64,000 nt of DNA from Roridomyces roridus. Taxonomy: Eukaryota; Basidiomycota; Agaricomycetes; Agaricales; Mycenaceae. The DNA is taken from positions 310,001 through 374,000 of the forward strand of contig JARKIF010000025.1 in NCBI GenBank assembly GCA_029378245.1, read 5' to 3'. Made by a program: the position numbers and the translations under genes. The notes beneath the pieces are model-generated. The model was not told the DNA's origin, made no database searches, and saw only the letters and a list, made by a program, of their open reading frames with translations. Below, in pieces: positions 1-11,733 of the stretch (position 1 is its first letter; each line of letters begins with the position of its first letter).

Positions 1-1496
1 ATCACCTTCCTCATCGGGAAGTGGAGTTGTGGGCAATTTGAAACAAGTGGTTCTTTGGCTGTCGTTTTTAAATGAGAGACCACGGGATGGCAATTGGAGC
101 TGAGGATGTGAACCCTTGTTTGGCGGAGGACCGTGGTCCGTCACCGTCCGAGGACGAATCGACGCCTCAAGACAACTCCAGTGCTGCAACCAATCGGTTT
201 CAGTGGAGAAACGCAACACCGCAATACAGGTACACGATGCATTCCATTCGGCAGGGCTCGGCGCGTTGGCATATCAACTTTGGGGTTTCACGCTGTTTCC
301 TTCCAACATCGAACAGTGCTTCTGTGCAATGCAACTTCCGATCTGAAGCGGAAGGCAATCTACTTGTGCGTGCTCAATTTCGACCGGTTTGTGTGAATTG
401 TGAATCAACCGGGTTGGCAAAATCTCTGTTCGAATCAGGATTAGGCCCATACGGCGCAAAAAAGGTACCCTTTTTACAAATAAATATGCGTGCAGTTACG
501 GATGAAAAAATCGAATCGAACGCTGTGCCAGCCAACGCTTGTTGGAATCAAGGTGTCCACGTCCACGTCCTCGAGTCAGGTATTGGCAGAAGACCCTTGC
601 AAACGCGCAGGGGATTCATTCGTATCTACGAGTACAAATACTGAACATGAACTGCTATCTACGGGGCTACAATCGGGAAGAAATAAGTCTAGAATAAGTT
701 GAAGGGGCAGGGGCAGGGGCATTATGAGGAAAGGGTAGAAATCTCCTGGATACCAGGGTCATGTGCCCGTGAGCGTCGGAGTCGATATTCCAACAACGCT
801 GCCACAGGTTTACGGCACTCTCACCGTTCTCAAAACCGAAGTCATACAGCCAGAGAATATCGGCGAGTGTATCTCACTTTTGGTATTCGCGATCAAGGGC
901 AAAAGAGGATTGAAAGCAGATGCCGACCTCCCGAGCTTGTGAGAGAAGGAAACGAAAAGCGAAGCCCCTGTTTCCGTCGTGGTGCAATCTTCCAATACGC
1001 CATGAGCATTGCGAGGCCTGGGCCAGATAATACCCAACTGACGGAGCACTAATTGGACGTTAAGAGTGGGTAGGTGGCGGTGCATCATCACTCTTGATCT
1101 CGTACCACCACGGCACCACGGTCCACTTGTCCGGGATCCACGTCTTCTTTCGTGTGTTTGAAATCTGCGACCCGAGTCGCCGAGACCTTGGATTCTCTAT
1201 CTCGATTCGTATCATCGGCGATCTCTCCTTCTCTTCTGCACCTGCCATCGAATTCCCTCTCCTGTCGCTGGCAAATCACACTCCTCTGCTTCTTCCGGGC
1301 TCCTGGCAGCAAGCTCGGACCAAGAATATGCACTCTCAGCCTGATTCGGATCGCATCCGCCAATATTCGAATCCCTTTTGTACAAGTGTCGTGTCCCCGA
1401 TTATCGTCCACTGACAAGGATATACCGCGGCGAGTATTTAAATGCCCACACCCGACTCCTCTGCCCATGTCCCGCCCGCTCACACTCCGCCCCACC
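1..1496. other. No convincing gene; upstream region of the methyltransferase
   Basis: I see no splice-supported coding region here. A 190-codon open frame at 72-644 (+) has no recognisable motif and uneven composition, so I do not call it. There is a short GGGGCA direct repeat near 703-720. An AT-rich TATTTAA at about 1435-1441 lies roughly 55 bp before the methyltransferase start and could be its core promoter. Confidence 0.4.
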
Positions 1497-2727
1497 ATGA
1501 CCATTTCGCAATCTTCGAGCAGCAAAAAGGCGGCGGCCGCTAGCCCGTACCACGTCGGGGTGCGTCTCACTTCACCAGCCTCGGGAATATTGGCTCATGC
1601 TGATACGCTTCAGGTTGCGGCAGGATTAAAGGCGGAAGTCCAGTGGTACGCCACTACAGATGCACGACGTGAACAAGATCTGATTTGACCATTCAGCCTG
1701 GACGAAATGTGCCTCGCCTTCGCGCGATTCTTCGGCGGGAAGCTGTCTCCCGCACCACTCGACCATTTGCAACCAGCGCGAATCCTAGACCTCGGGTGCG
1801 TTGCCTGTCGCTTCGATTTTGCCGTTGAATTCTGACAAGCATCCAGGTGCGGGACGGGAGAATGGTCAGTCTCGCGAGTCGCGAAGGATGTACGAAAGTA
1901 CTTAACATACCATGCAGGGCCATTCAAGCCGCCACTCAATTTCCCGATGCCCAGGTCCTCGCAGTTGATCTATTACCCCTCCCCGATCGGTTAGTCCATC
2001 CCATGTTTCTGTTGCCCCACGACTCTCACACCTCTTACACACAGCCGTCTGCCGCCGAATATTACGTTCATACAAGCTGACATCGAGGCAGGCGTGGGAG
2101 GCTTACCGATTGGAGCGTTTGATATCGTGTATTCGAGGCAGGTGCTCGTCCATGTTGGTCCTTTCTTTCCTTTCCCTTCCCTTCATCTCATTTTGCATCT
2201 CAGCTCGCACACGCCTCCACCCTCATGCCATCCATCGCATCCCTCGTCGCCCCAGGCGGCACCCTCATCCTCGGGGACATTGACTTTAGCAGTATGGCAG
2301 CCACGGGCGGACCCGCTACGCGTCGTTTCGTCCGTCATTTCACCAAGGTGTGGGCGGATCGCGGTGCGGATTTGTCTTTTGGGAGGAAGATCGAGGGATG
2401 TGTACGTGGGACTCGGAGGTTCAAGGAGGATCAGGTGCATGTGAGGAAGGTGCAGATGCCGATGAGTGGGCGCGGCGGAATCGGTACGTATTCTTTGATC
2501 TTTCTGGCGTTGGAGTGAAGCTCTAATTGAATGCAGATGAGGCTACGAACGAGCTGGGTATTGCGCTTCGCAAAGGGTGGTTGAGGGCTGCGTACTCGTT
2601 GAGCAAGTCACTCCATGACCGTGGACTCACGGAGGATATGGCGAGAGCGCAGGAGGAGGAGCTGAATGACGAGAATTGTCAGACGGTGTGGGATATGTAT
2701 TTCGTTTGGGCAAGGCGTCCTTTGTAG
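1497..2727 (+). pseudogene. LaeA-like class I SAM-dependent methyltransferase with an internal in-frame TGA
   Basis: A small-molecule or protein methyltransferase of the fungal LaeA/UMTA-like class, which use S-adenosylmethionine; substrate unknown. Exons are 1497-1559, 1614-1795, 1847-1864, 1918-1989, 2045-2153, 2204-2483 and 2537-2727 (915 nt). Splicing gives motif I (LDLGCGTGEW), then FPDAQVLAVDL, NITFIQADI, FDIVYSRQVLVHL and VAPGGTLILGDID, in the order expected of the Rossmann fold. Just before motif I, EQDLI and FGGKLSPAPL match the family's conserved approach segment, but codon 1686-1688 between them is TGA in the same frame. Either the gene is a recent pseudogene, or an alternative in-frame 51-bp GT-AG intron (1646-1696) removes the stop at the cost of the EQD segment. 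The next base after TGA is C, not the CTA seen in known readthrough contexts. Splice sites downstream are all intact, so any loss of function is recent. Confidence 0.8.
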
Positions 2728-3669
2728 TCAGTAAATGATCCTCGCGTTGCCTCAGTTCGTACCACTATGCCACAGAATCTTGCAACTTCCTTCCGTTCAA
2801 TCCTGAGCCCGTTCAAGTCGTTCGGGAGTATCTGTTTATCGTTAGAGGACGTGTAATGCGTGCAATCGAGACCTACCAGCATCAAACCTTACGACCTCGG
2901 CAGGACATTCCGGTGTGATTCGTTGCCGTTCGAGATACGGGCCGTGGGTTCCAGCAGGCAGCCCAGACGGACCGTGAGATCGGAAACTCACCTTCGTACA
3001 CCACCCTTCCTTCGTGCTTGGGTCAAGCTTGGATCGTGCTGAGTCGATGAAAAAAAATGATTGTGCACAAGAAGTGGAAGTAAGTAGAGCGTCAACGCCC
3101 TCGCACATATATACTCTGTACTCCGTGCTACTCCGTCCGGCGTCCAAAACACGACAAAAATCATATCTTGTCAACTCCGTCGTATCCCGGGTCTGTGTAT
3201 GCTATGCCCAGACTCCAATGCATCTCATCTCCGATCTGGCTACTGGTTAGAACCCCGCACTCTGTCAGAAGCGGTTCTGTGGGGCGGAGTCCTCAATTAG
3301 CTTTGAGTGGAGTGGATATCCATCAGTACCCACCTCACTTTCCGAGTTAACGTTCTGCTGCCGAACTTTGTGCGGAGAGGCGATCCATTGAGAAACCGTT
3401 GAATGTATCCACGGCAAATCATCCAATTTAAGAGCATCCATATCACGGGTCGCCGGGCTTCGGGCTCGGGGTAACTCTCTGCTCGAACCAGGATTACGCC
3501 GTGGCGGAGATAAGTGCTTTTTTTCGTTATCCGCCAGACGTAAACTTATAACTGAGGCGAGAAAGGAAGAAAGAGTCCATCACTGGGGTATATTCAAATT
3601 TCGACCGACATGAACCACCTCAAATATGTGATAAAAAATTCGAACCTCCGTAACTACACGACCAAACCA
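2728..3669. other. Intergenic region, nothing recognised
   Basis: This lies between two convergent genes (methyltransferase + and the 590-aa gene -). Only short unsupported open frames occur. I see no repeat, RNA gene or motif that I can name. Confidence 0.4.
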
Positions 3670-5747
3670 TCAAACATCCAACCCCCACTTGCCCGAAATC
3701 GCCGCAAAAAATGAGTCAACGTGCAGTGGCTGAACGTGCTCCGGCGCCCCCGTTGTGCGCTCAAACGCCGCGCGCACATCAAGCCGAGAATCAGAGAGCG
3801 AATCCCTGAGCAGCGTGAACAATACGCTATGCATGTAACGCTCCGCGATCGCAATACGTAGTGGGCGGGCCGTGCCTATAGCGCGTTGCGCCTTGAAGAT
3901 GATGAGTTACCGGAGAGAGGATGACTTGGAGACGTACAAGGGATATTTGCTCGTGGGACACCTTTTTCGGGGCGGAGAGGTCGTCGTCGACCAGGACCGC
4001 TAGTGGTGATATCAAGAGCCACACTGCGAGGTGGCGATTCAGGACTGCTTGCGTCAAACCGGGAGTCTCCCCTTCCTTGCTGAAACGAGCTGGAACGAAG
4101 GCGTCGGCTATATCTGGGGCCAGTCCAGGTGGAGGGAGGGAAGGTTCCTGTGGCGCGAATGAGACACTGCGAGTGCAGAGGGCAAAAAACTTACCTCGAT
4201 GACGGAGATAAAGCTGAGTGCTGTGAGACGGAAGTTCTCATACCCCTGGGTCGCATCTGCAGGATTACCCTCCCCGAGCACAGCAGCATCCGCCAAGTAC
4301 TTTTCCCACCTGTGAAGTTTATTCGTGAACTGAGCACCGGCAAGGTGAGCGGCTGGTGATCCGACGCAAGTGGAAAGAAACACATACCGGTGCCGCGGGT
4401 TTGGGCGGCGCACCCCCCGTGGGCCTCACGGCTCCGGAAGCAGGTTTGTATCCCTTCAGCCAGAGAATCATATCGAGGATAATAAATCGAAGGATGTATC
4501 CCCACACCCATGCGGGCAACGCGTTATTCGTACCCTTTTCGCTGCAGGGCCAACCAAGCCCCGGCAGCCCGGCTTCGTTCTGATTGTGAAGTCGAGTAAT
4601 GAATGGAACAAACTCTAGCAATTTTGCGTCCGAAAGCAGCGCAGCTAGACGTGTGGACGTTTGAAAGACTTCCGTTTTCCAGAGGACTTGGAAGAAATGC
4701 GGAGTGCCCAGGAGGGGTCCTTCGAGGCGGCTTCCTACGCGTCATGTAAGATTCAAATAGATGAAGTACACGGTTCGGCGTACGCGCAGTCGAGAGCCGG
4801 TCCAAGTCGAACAAGTGAATGTCTATAAATTTGTCAGCAGACGTCGACAAGCCTAGAGGAAAGATTACAATGTGGGGTGAGTACCGGGACCTTCGCTTCG
4901 ACTCTGCGAGCGCCCCCGTTGGAAGACTCAAAGTCGAATATAGGCGCATCTGGAAGAGATAATGAGGACAAGCGCCTTCCTGGGAAACGGAATCGGTACA
5001 GTGTGCGAAGAATGGCGTGGTAGATTCACGCTCAATCGGCGACGTGAGACCTAAGACAATGGATTTGTCAGGGTCGCAAACAAGAAGGCGTGATCATACG
5101 TTTGACCATATTGCGAGAGTCTGACCCAGATCGACGTGCAGGCTTGGGAATGACGACTTCCATCTTCATCGCCCGTGGTGCACCAGAAGACAGTTTTCGG
5201 AGTTTTGTTGGCCGCTCAATATCATCGTCTTCGGGGTACTCTCGTTTGATCATGATGTCGCTGAAAATTCCACCTATGGATCGTACATTTACATAGGATA
5301 CCACGCAGACGAAAGGGGAACTAGCTCACCGTTCAAATTAGATTCCTCTGACTTGACTTCCATTTTGACTTTGGGTTTGATATCTGTGCCACGGCTGATG
5401 AGATACTCAGAGGAGGCAAACAGGTAGAGAGGCTTGCCTTCAAGCTTGACGTACATGTTTTCCGTACCTTTCAGAGCCTCCTCCAGGTGCGCTGCCAACG
5501 AATCCCGTTCTCTCGAAATGGCCTCTTTCTCAGAGATCACCTTTGCCATGGCCACGGAGCTCTGGACGCGATATTCGTCAAACGCACGGGTAAGCGAACC
5601 GACTTGAATTTGTAGGGTGTCCCGTTCCTGCTCTAGGGATCGACACTTCCGACCGAGCTCCTCTGAGTGCGTGCGATATGCGTCGCGGACCTGGGGTAGT
5701 ACGTCGAGGACGGTATCCAAGGTGTGTAGGGGTTGGGCATCGGACAT
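3670..5747 (-). CDS. Uncharacterised 590-aa protein with N-terminal coiled coil and basic/acidic patch
   Basis: I do not recognise the family. Seven exons on the minus strand join cleanly: 5747-5330, 5273-5100, 5050-4784, 4734-4388, 4329-4195, 4147-3938 and 3891-3670, with introns of 46-58 bp, summing to 1773 nt. The ATG at 5745-5747 starts MSDAQPLHTLDTVLDVLPQ. Residues about 25-105 are heptad-rich and charged (likely coiled coil). Around 145-185 is a Lys/Arg- and Asp-rich stretch (IKREYPEDDDIERPTKLRKL) that looks like a nuclear localisation signal. The middle contains STSADKFIDIHLFDLDRL and LPGLGWPCSEKG; the C-terminal 200 residues look helical. There is no signal peptide or membrane segment. 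The exon sum and continuous protein-like composition make the gene real; function is unknown. Confidence 0.8.
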
Positions 5748-5958
5748 GGTGGTCAAGAGAAAGATGTGCTGATGCTTGTCATGTGCATCATACCGACTGA
5801 TCCGTGCTTGATCCGTGATCGTGTTTCAGGGTGTCCGCACTCAACCAGAACGTCCTGCCGTAGACATCCAAAGGCTCAAGGATACGTACGGATTTCCTCA
5901 GATTTTTCTGTGTTCGGTACAGGATGTATACATAGTGTATATGTGTGTGAATGTCTGG

Positions 5959-6694
5959 CTAACCAGAACCAAGTAAGTTCAATAAATACACCACGCCCAC
6001 TTCAATTCTCGACATCTGCTGGCAGCCATGTGAGCCACGGACCTTCAATTCTGAGATTGAAACACTCACCAGCGCGTCTTCCAAGATCGTTCTTGCCCCC
6101 ATAACTTGCGCAAGAACCGTAGTTGATCTGGCCGCAGTCCGTCGGCGCGGGAGCTCCAGCAGGCGTAATGGACAGATACCCATTCCAAGTGCCGCCTTAC
6201 AAATTCCTCAGAGTGGGTTTAGAAGAGACTGTAATGCACGCACCATGGTTCATTTGCAAGCACATCTGCTGACACCTGCCGTTTACATTATTCGACAAAA
6301 ACGAGTCGATGGCTCCCCGAATGGTAGTGAGATCAGCGGTAGTCGAACAATCCCCACTCGCGTAGTAACGCCATTGCACTCCATCCACGCTGCCCGAGAA
6401 GACCGAACAGTCGTTGCTGTCAGAACGACTCTTGACCCACCCGCCGATGGTGTCCCCGATGAACTTGACTGAGTTCGAATCGGAGAGGCCGGCGTAGCAC
6501 TGACTCAAGGACGTGGAGTAGAGGATACAGTCACGAATTTGAGTGCGCTTCGAGAGGGTATGGTTGGTGGGGCTCGAATCCAGGTGCTCTGTGGCACTTC
6601 GAGCTCCAGGCATGACGGAGGCTACGTCGATGGAGGCTGCGGAAACAAGAAAAGGACCCGCGGCAGCAAAAAGGGCGAGAAGGTTGAAATGCAT
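5959..6694 (-). CDS. Small secreted Cys-rich protein, CSS2/DUF6736-like
   Basis: A 205-aa secreted protein from exons 6694-6244, 6195-6070 and 5999-5959 (618 nt; introns 48 and 70 bp). The ATG at 6692-6694 precedes a hydrophobic signal peptide (MHFNLLALFAAAGPFLVSA) and then a KR dibasic site before TQIRDCIL, suggesting proprotein processing. The core GDCSTTADLTTIRGAID, followed by a Cys pair and NHGGTWNGYLSITP, resembles the C-terminal domain of fungal secreted CSS2-like (DUF6736) proteins; that assignment is from memory of the family. An upstream in-frame ATG at about 6748 would bury the signal peptide, so I prefer 6694. The gene is divergent from its paralogue at 7446 (+). Activity in the family is not established; it may act in interaction with hosts or competitors. 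Confidence 0.85.
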
Positions 6695-7445
6695 GATGGT
6701 GTCTGAATTTGTGTGAGTGGGATACAGCCAGAGCAAATTCACATTCACTCACAAGTGAACAACAGGCTGGTTCGGTGAGAAGTTCTGAGTGCAGTGGATT
6801 TTTTCCTCCTATTTATGGCAGCGCACCAAATGGCAGTAATATCAGACATTGATCGCATCAGCGCTCATCAACGGGGCCGAAACGTCACCCGCCCCGCTTT
6901 GGTACCCGGTGCTACGGCGAACGGTACGTCCGATTGGTGGGATCAAACACCATAGCCCGAAGCGACACAGGCGAGGCTAAGGCGCCGGTTGGAGTATGAG
7001 TCGACGTGTTCCGGGAGACCATTTCTCGTCGCCGCCAAAGGTCTGGGTTGAAAGTGTTTACTACATAGACAACTTTCATGAAATCCCTTCAAATGACCCT
7101 GTTTATTTGCTCTCAAAATTTACAGGGGGAAGGCAGTCCAATGCCTGCTGGATTGGATCAGTCTATTTGCATGATTGCATCGCCACGGATCCGGGTAAAA
7201 ACAAATACTGTGTAGCAATGGCGGAGATCTGAAACTATGAATAGCGCGGAGTTTCCTGGGCTCCGGGTTGATTGTATTGAATTCAAACTACGTTTGTTCA
7301 ACGCTCCCCCCGCATAAATAGCAGAGGCGCAAAGCAGGTCGAACAACACAACCGCTACTTCCAACACTCACAGGTGCTTACATCTACTTTCTCTCGTTGG
7401 CACTTCAACTCATATATCCTCGCATAGACATCAGTCGGAGCTACC
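6695..7445. promoter_or_regulatory. Shared divergent promoter region of the two secreted-protein paralogues
   Basis: About 750 bp separates the two start codons. Each side has a CATAAATA box: 6810-6817 (read on the minus strand, about 116 bp before the start at 6694) and 7313-7320 (plus strand, about 126 bp before 7446). The mirrored spacing fits an inverted duplication that kept its core promoters. No coding region is supported between them. Confidence 0.55.
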
Positions 7446-8178
7446 ATGCGCGTTCTCAAGTTTTTCGGTATCGCTGCCAGCGCGCCCCTCCTCGCCCGCG
7501 CCGCATACGTCGTCGGCCCCAACAACGCAGCTCGGGCGTTGGACAACCGCATCTATCTGAGCACCGACCTCGAGCTCTTCCAACCCAACTCGACCGTTCT
7601 CGAGAAACGCGTCCAGATCTCAGACTGCCTCAAAGTTATCGATGCCGTCAACAAGTGCTTCACATTCGTCAACAACATCCGATCCGTCGCGTCCTACATC
7701 GGGAACCTCATCTTCAGCGACTCCCAGAACGCTGATTGCAGCGACCATTCGGGCGACATCGACGGCGTGCAGTTTAGCTTCTATTACCAGGGCGGAGGAT
7801 GCAGCACCACTGCGGACATCACGACGATCCGGGGCGCGATAGCCGGGGCATCGGAGGATTTCGCTCAGGGCCGGTGTGCTCAAGTCTGCATTCAAATGAA
7901 GCATGGCGGTGCGACTGTTTCCTGAATTCATGGAAACATACTGATCCTGGAGCTTGCATAGGAACCTGGACTGGTTTCCTCGGCCTCACGCCGGATGGTG
8001 CGCCGCCCCCCGAGCCCTGCCCATCCGACCCCACCTTGTATGCGGCGCAGTGCGTGCGATTCCTTTGGCGCTAAAGACGATCTTGGCTCCCGTGCTGGTG
8101 AGTGCCATCGTGAAACAGTCTCAGACTAAATTTACCCGTGACCTAGTCAAATTTGTCCCCGCGGTTGACTTGGATTGA
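7446..8178 (+). CDS. Small secreted Cys-rich protein, paralogue of 5959-6694, C-terminus frameshifted
   Basis: The ATG at 7446 opens a signal peptide (MRVLKFFGIAASAPLLARA); a KR site precedes VQISDCLK. Exon 7446-7908 joins 7962 onward through a 53-bp intron to give MKHGGTWTGFLGLTPDG. The core GGGCSTTADITTIRGAI matches the divergent neighbour. In the neighbour the last exons read ASYGGKNDLGRRAG. Here the equivalent FGAKDDLGSRAG lies in another frame, because GTGC is tandemly duplicated (8050-8053 and 8054-8057). As it stands, translation ends at the TAA at 8072-8074 after VRFLWR. The intact-frame last intron (8098-8146) and final exon to the TGA at 8176-8178 are still present. The N-terminal domain remains complete up to the WTG motif, so the product may still fold. 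A 53-bp alternative intron starting near 8002 could bypass the shift but would delete two conserved Cys. Confidence 0.75.
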
Positions 8179-8428
8179 TGAGCGATGGAGAATTTGCGTG
8201 GCAGATTCATAATTTATAAGTACGGGATGTGAATGCGAACGATGTAGTCATGGTCCTAGCAACTTCCACGTGTTTCAACATAGCTCTATTGTATTTCAAC
8301 TCCGGTGCGAAGACACTTGGAAATTAATGCACACTTGAAGACTTGCTCTTCATCCCTCTGCGCGCACGGATGTAAATAAAAAACCACCTCGTCCGGAATT
8401 GCAAAGTGCACTTACTCGGTTACGGCCT

Positions 8429-8578
8429 CTAGGATTGGGGGCAGCCCGCCGAGCATTCGACGACGCCGTGGACTTCAATGCAGTGACAGACGGCTCGGAT
8501 GTCTACGACTGTGGCCTGAGCGCCAAGGGCGAGAGCTGCAAGCAGAGCGACCAGAGTAGGGATTGAGATGAACTGCAT
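8429..8578 (-). CDS. Tiny secreted Cys-rich peptide (49 aa)
   Basis: A single-exon 49-residue product. MQFISIPTLVALLAALALGA is a clear signal peptide. The mature part (about 27 aa) has four Cys, in CHC and CSAGC. A TATA box (TATAAAAG on the minus strand, 8626-8633) sits about 50 bp upstream of the ATG at 8576-8578. The size, signal and Cys content suit a small secreted peptide; no family is recognised. Because the frame is short, the call rests mainly on the signal peptide and TATA box. An intron-containing longer model cannot be excluded. Confidence 0.55.
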   Translation of the reverse strand: MQFISIPTLVALLAALALGAQATVVDIRAVCHCIEVHGVVECSAGCPQS

Positions 8579-8851
8579 TGGTGGATTGGATTGAATTGGA
8601 GGGACGGATGGTGAACGGGGTTCGACTTTTATACTCAACTCCCAGAAACTGATACACGCTCTATCGCCTTTTGAAATGGGTATCAACCCGCGTCCATATC
8701 GTTTCCCGCTCATTAATGATCTGAAGTCGCGGGATGGGATAAGTCAAAGATCTGGCCTTGAGCTGGAATGTATCAGTGCGGGAGTCGTCGCGCTTTGAGC
8801 ACAAGTCGATCAAACATAGCAACCACAACAAATCAACATCCTCCCTCTTTA

Positions 8852-10065
8852 CAGCTAAATGCGGAACATAAGGCGCGGCTCGATTTTTGTCAAATTTCTT
8901 GAGATTTCGATCACTTGCAGTATTTACGCTGTTCTGAGCTCAATTCTCGTCCGATGGCCTTCAAACAAGGACCAATCGATTCCCACGGTTGTTTTACAGT
9001 GCTTAGGACATGAAAATCAATTACATAATACTGTCATTGGATCTAATCACATCAAACAGTGTTTTTTCACTGTTGCGCACTCTGGATGCTATTCCCAGTA
9101 GATCATACCACCGGATTGTGCGGAACAGCTAGAGGGAGTATTATTACAGTGCACCAAAGGCTCACTTTGACAACACCTACCGTCTGTGGGACGAAATACA
9201 CCTGGGTAATGATGCCCTGTTTCTCCACATATCATGTGCCTCTGGATTGATACCTTGACAAATAAAGGGCACCACACACTCTGGTATGCTAAAGAGAGTA
9301 AATTGACAGAGTCGTGGGACCTAGGAACCCCCAGTAGGTACTTACAGTGTAAATGGTTGAAATTCATGTCCCCTCGTGGCATGACCTAGCAAATGATAAG
9401 AACAGATAATCTGTGTGCCATAAGGGCTGTAAAACCACCATGGGAATCTATTGGCTTATATCCGAACACAATCGGACAAGAATTGGGCTCAGGACGCCAT
9501 AATCAGTCTGAAAGATCCAACTTTGACAGACATGTTACGTAAATTGTGACTGACGCCGTCGGGCACCGTTCTGCTCGATACCTAGGGTCCAGATTACCCC
9601 CGGATGCGACGGGATTGTCAGATGGGATGTTTCTGCATGGCGCTGCATGCACAGTTTGAACAAAGTCGCCTGCCGCAAGTGGAGATGAAGTGGAACAGTA
9701 ATGGGAGCAGATTTCGACACACCAGCTTTCTCCTTAGTTATCTGGGCGCCGAGAAACATCTTGGCGCACTGTATTACACCTACCAGAGGACCCCAGTCAA
9801 ATATTGAGACCCCAGGAGATTCCCTTCCCATACTGGTGTGTCAATAGTCGAAATTGATTATCTGCTTCTTTATGGCTGACATGTACATGAAATCAATTGA
9901 CTGGAATACCTCAAGCACTGTAAACGGATCGCCCGAGTCGTTTGGTCCATGTCCGAGGGCAATCCGATGAGAATTACAGTCAGAACAGCGCAATTACTAG
10001 AAGTGATCAAAATCTCAAGAAATTTGATAAAAATCGAGCCGCGCCTTATGTTCCGCATTTAGCTG
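8852..10065. mobile_element. Non-autonomous DNA transposon with about 190-bp imperfect TIRs, TA-flanked
   Basis: The left end (CAGCTAAATGCGGAACATAA, from 8852) is repeated inverted at the right end (to 10065). Similarity extends about 190 bp inwards, to roughly 9030 on the left and 9890 on the right, with scattered mismatches. Both ends are bordered by TA (8850-8851, 10066-10067), as expected of Tc1/mariner-type insertion, although the superfamily cannot be proven without a transposase. The 1.2-kb interior has no convincing gene. A second, left-truncated copy lies at 10962-11733. Confidence 0.75.
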
Positions 10066-10895
10066 TAAATTCAAATCCAACTCAGTTAACCCGTCTTTGC
10101 CGTGTCCAGATCAACTATTTCATGTTCGCCGCTTGACTCGGGCCCTGCACATTTCAACAAGGACGATGAGCACTGAGCACCTTGGTCAAACGTAGTCTCT
10201 CGTAGACAGACTACAACAAATCTCAAATAATCGACTATTGGAGTATTTCTCCTATCTAGCGCGGCACAACCATGTCCCAGCTCTCAATTACACACTTTGG
10301 GACTGTCAGTCTGTGACTGGCGTCTTTTGTGGGATTCAATGGTTGAGGATCTATCCTATCATAGTGACCTGGGAAATGATTCCTACATATGCTGCCCGTG
10401 TGGTGCACGCAATCACTGGTTGCCAACTGTCTCCCAGTCCAGATGCTGTACCTTTCTAGATAATATGTCAGCATTATGAGTTCACACAGCAGTACTCTTT
10501 CACAAGACACAGGGGGCAAAGGGCCTGGCCTTTCATTCATGGCATTTGGCAGGCATTTGGCGTGCATTTGGCGCACCTTTGGCATGCATTTGCCCATTCT
10601 CTTTGTTCTCTTTGTTAGATTTTCCCATTCGCTGTTGCACATCCGGCTTCCCGGCTCATAAACCACGTGGTGATGACACCAGTCTAAGGTCCTGCGTGAG
10701 TGACTAGTCTTGACAAGTTCGTCTTGGTATGGTTTGCTTGAATCTACATCTTTTTTTGCATGATTAAGGCTTGGGATAGCCGAGCATGGTGCCGGCCGCT
10801 GGCCCAGCCCAGAATCTTCACTGTTGGTCTCATGCCCACCGTAAACGGGTAGAATCATTGGGAAAGTTGTGTCTATCCTAGGGCAAGGCATGCAG
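10066..10895. other. Spacer between element copies, with a GCATTTGGC short-repeat patch
   Basis: No gene is supported. A short degenerate repeat of GGCATTTGG-like units occurs at about 10543-10595. The rest is unassigned and probably old mobile DNA. Confidence 0.4.
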
Positions 10896-10961
10896 TAGGG
10901 CTCCGACCCGGCCGTTGACGGCGATGGCCGTCGCTCTGACGGCCGTCATGGGAGGTCGGAC
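10896..10961 (+). mobile_element. Truncated left end of the hAT-type MITE seen at 22906
   Basis: About 66 bp starting TAGGGCTCCGACC match the left terminus of the complete element at 22906-23459, with only a few differences (for example CGACCC against CGACCT). The copy stops abruptly at GGAGGTCGGAC, exactly where the truncated copy of the long-TIR element begins. No right terminus is present. Confidence 0.75.
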
Positions 10962-11733
10962 AGAGTAAATTGACAGAGTCGTGAGACCTAGGAATCCCCC
11001 AGTAGGTACTTACAGTGTAAATGGTTGAAATTCATGTCCCCTCATGACATGACCTAGCAAATGATAAGAACAGATAATCTGTGTGCCATAGGGGCTGTAA
11101 AACCACCATGGGAATCTATTGGTTCATATCCGAACACAATCGGACAAGAATTGGGCTCAGGACGCCATAATCAGTCTGAAAGATCCAACTTTGACAGACA
11201 TGTTACGTAAATTGTGACTGACGCCGTCGGGCACCGTTCTGCTCGATACCCAGGGTGCAGATTACCCCCGGATGCGACGGGATTGTCAGATGGGATGTTT
11301 CTGCATGGCGCTGCATGCACAGTTTGAACAAAGTCGCCTGCCGCGAGTGGAGATGAAGTGGAACAGTAATGGGAGCAGATTTCGACACACCAGCTTTCTC
11401 CTTAGTTATCTGGGCACAGAGAAACACCTTGGCGCACTTTATTACACCTACCAGAGTACCCCAGTCAAATATCGAGACCCCAGGAGATTCCCTTCCCATA
11501 CTGGTGTGTCAATAGTCGAAATTGATTATCTGCTTCTTTATGGCTGACATGTACATGAAATCAATTGACTGGGATACCTCAAGCACTGTAAAAGGATTGC
11601 CCGAGTCGTTTGGTCCATGTCCGAAGGCAATCCGATGAGAATTACAGTCAGAACAGCGCAATTACTAGAAGTGATCAAAATATCAAGAAATTTGACAAAA
11701 ATCGAGCCGCGCCTTATGTTCCGCATTTAGCTG
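10962..11733. mobile_element. Left-truncated second copy of the long-TIR element
   Basis: It is near-identical to 9294-10065 of the first copy and ends with the same right TIR followed by TA (11734-11735). The first about 440 bp of the element is missing and is replaced by the hAT MITE fragment at 10896-10961. Few differences separate the copies, so the duplication is fairly recent. Confidence 0.75.

Noticed and set aside
72..644. 190-codon open frame as a gene
   Set aside because: No motif, signal, intron or promoter support; composition not clearly protein-like.
8002..8054. Alternative 53-bp intron that bypasses the frameshift in the 7446 gene
   Set aside because: It removes two Cys conserved in the paralogue and yields an unrelated C-terminus; the simple 4-bp duplication explains the data better.
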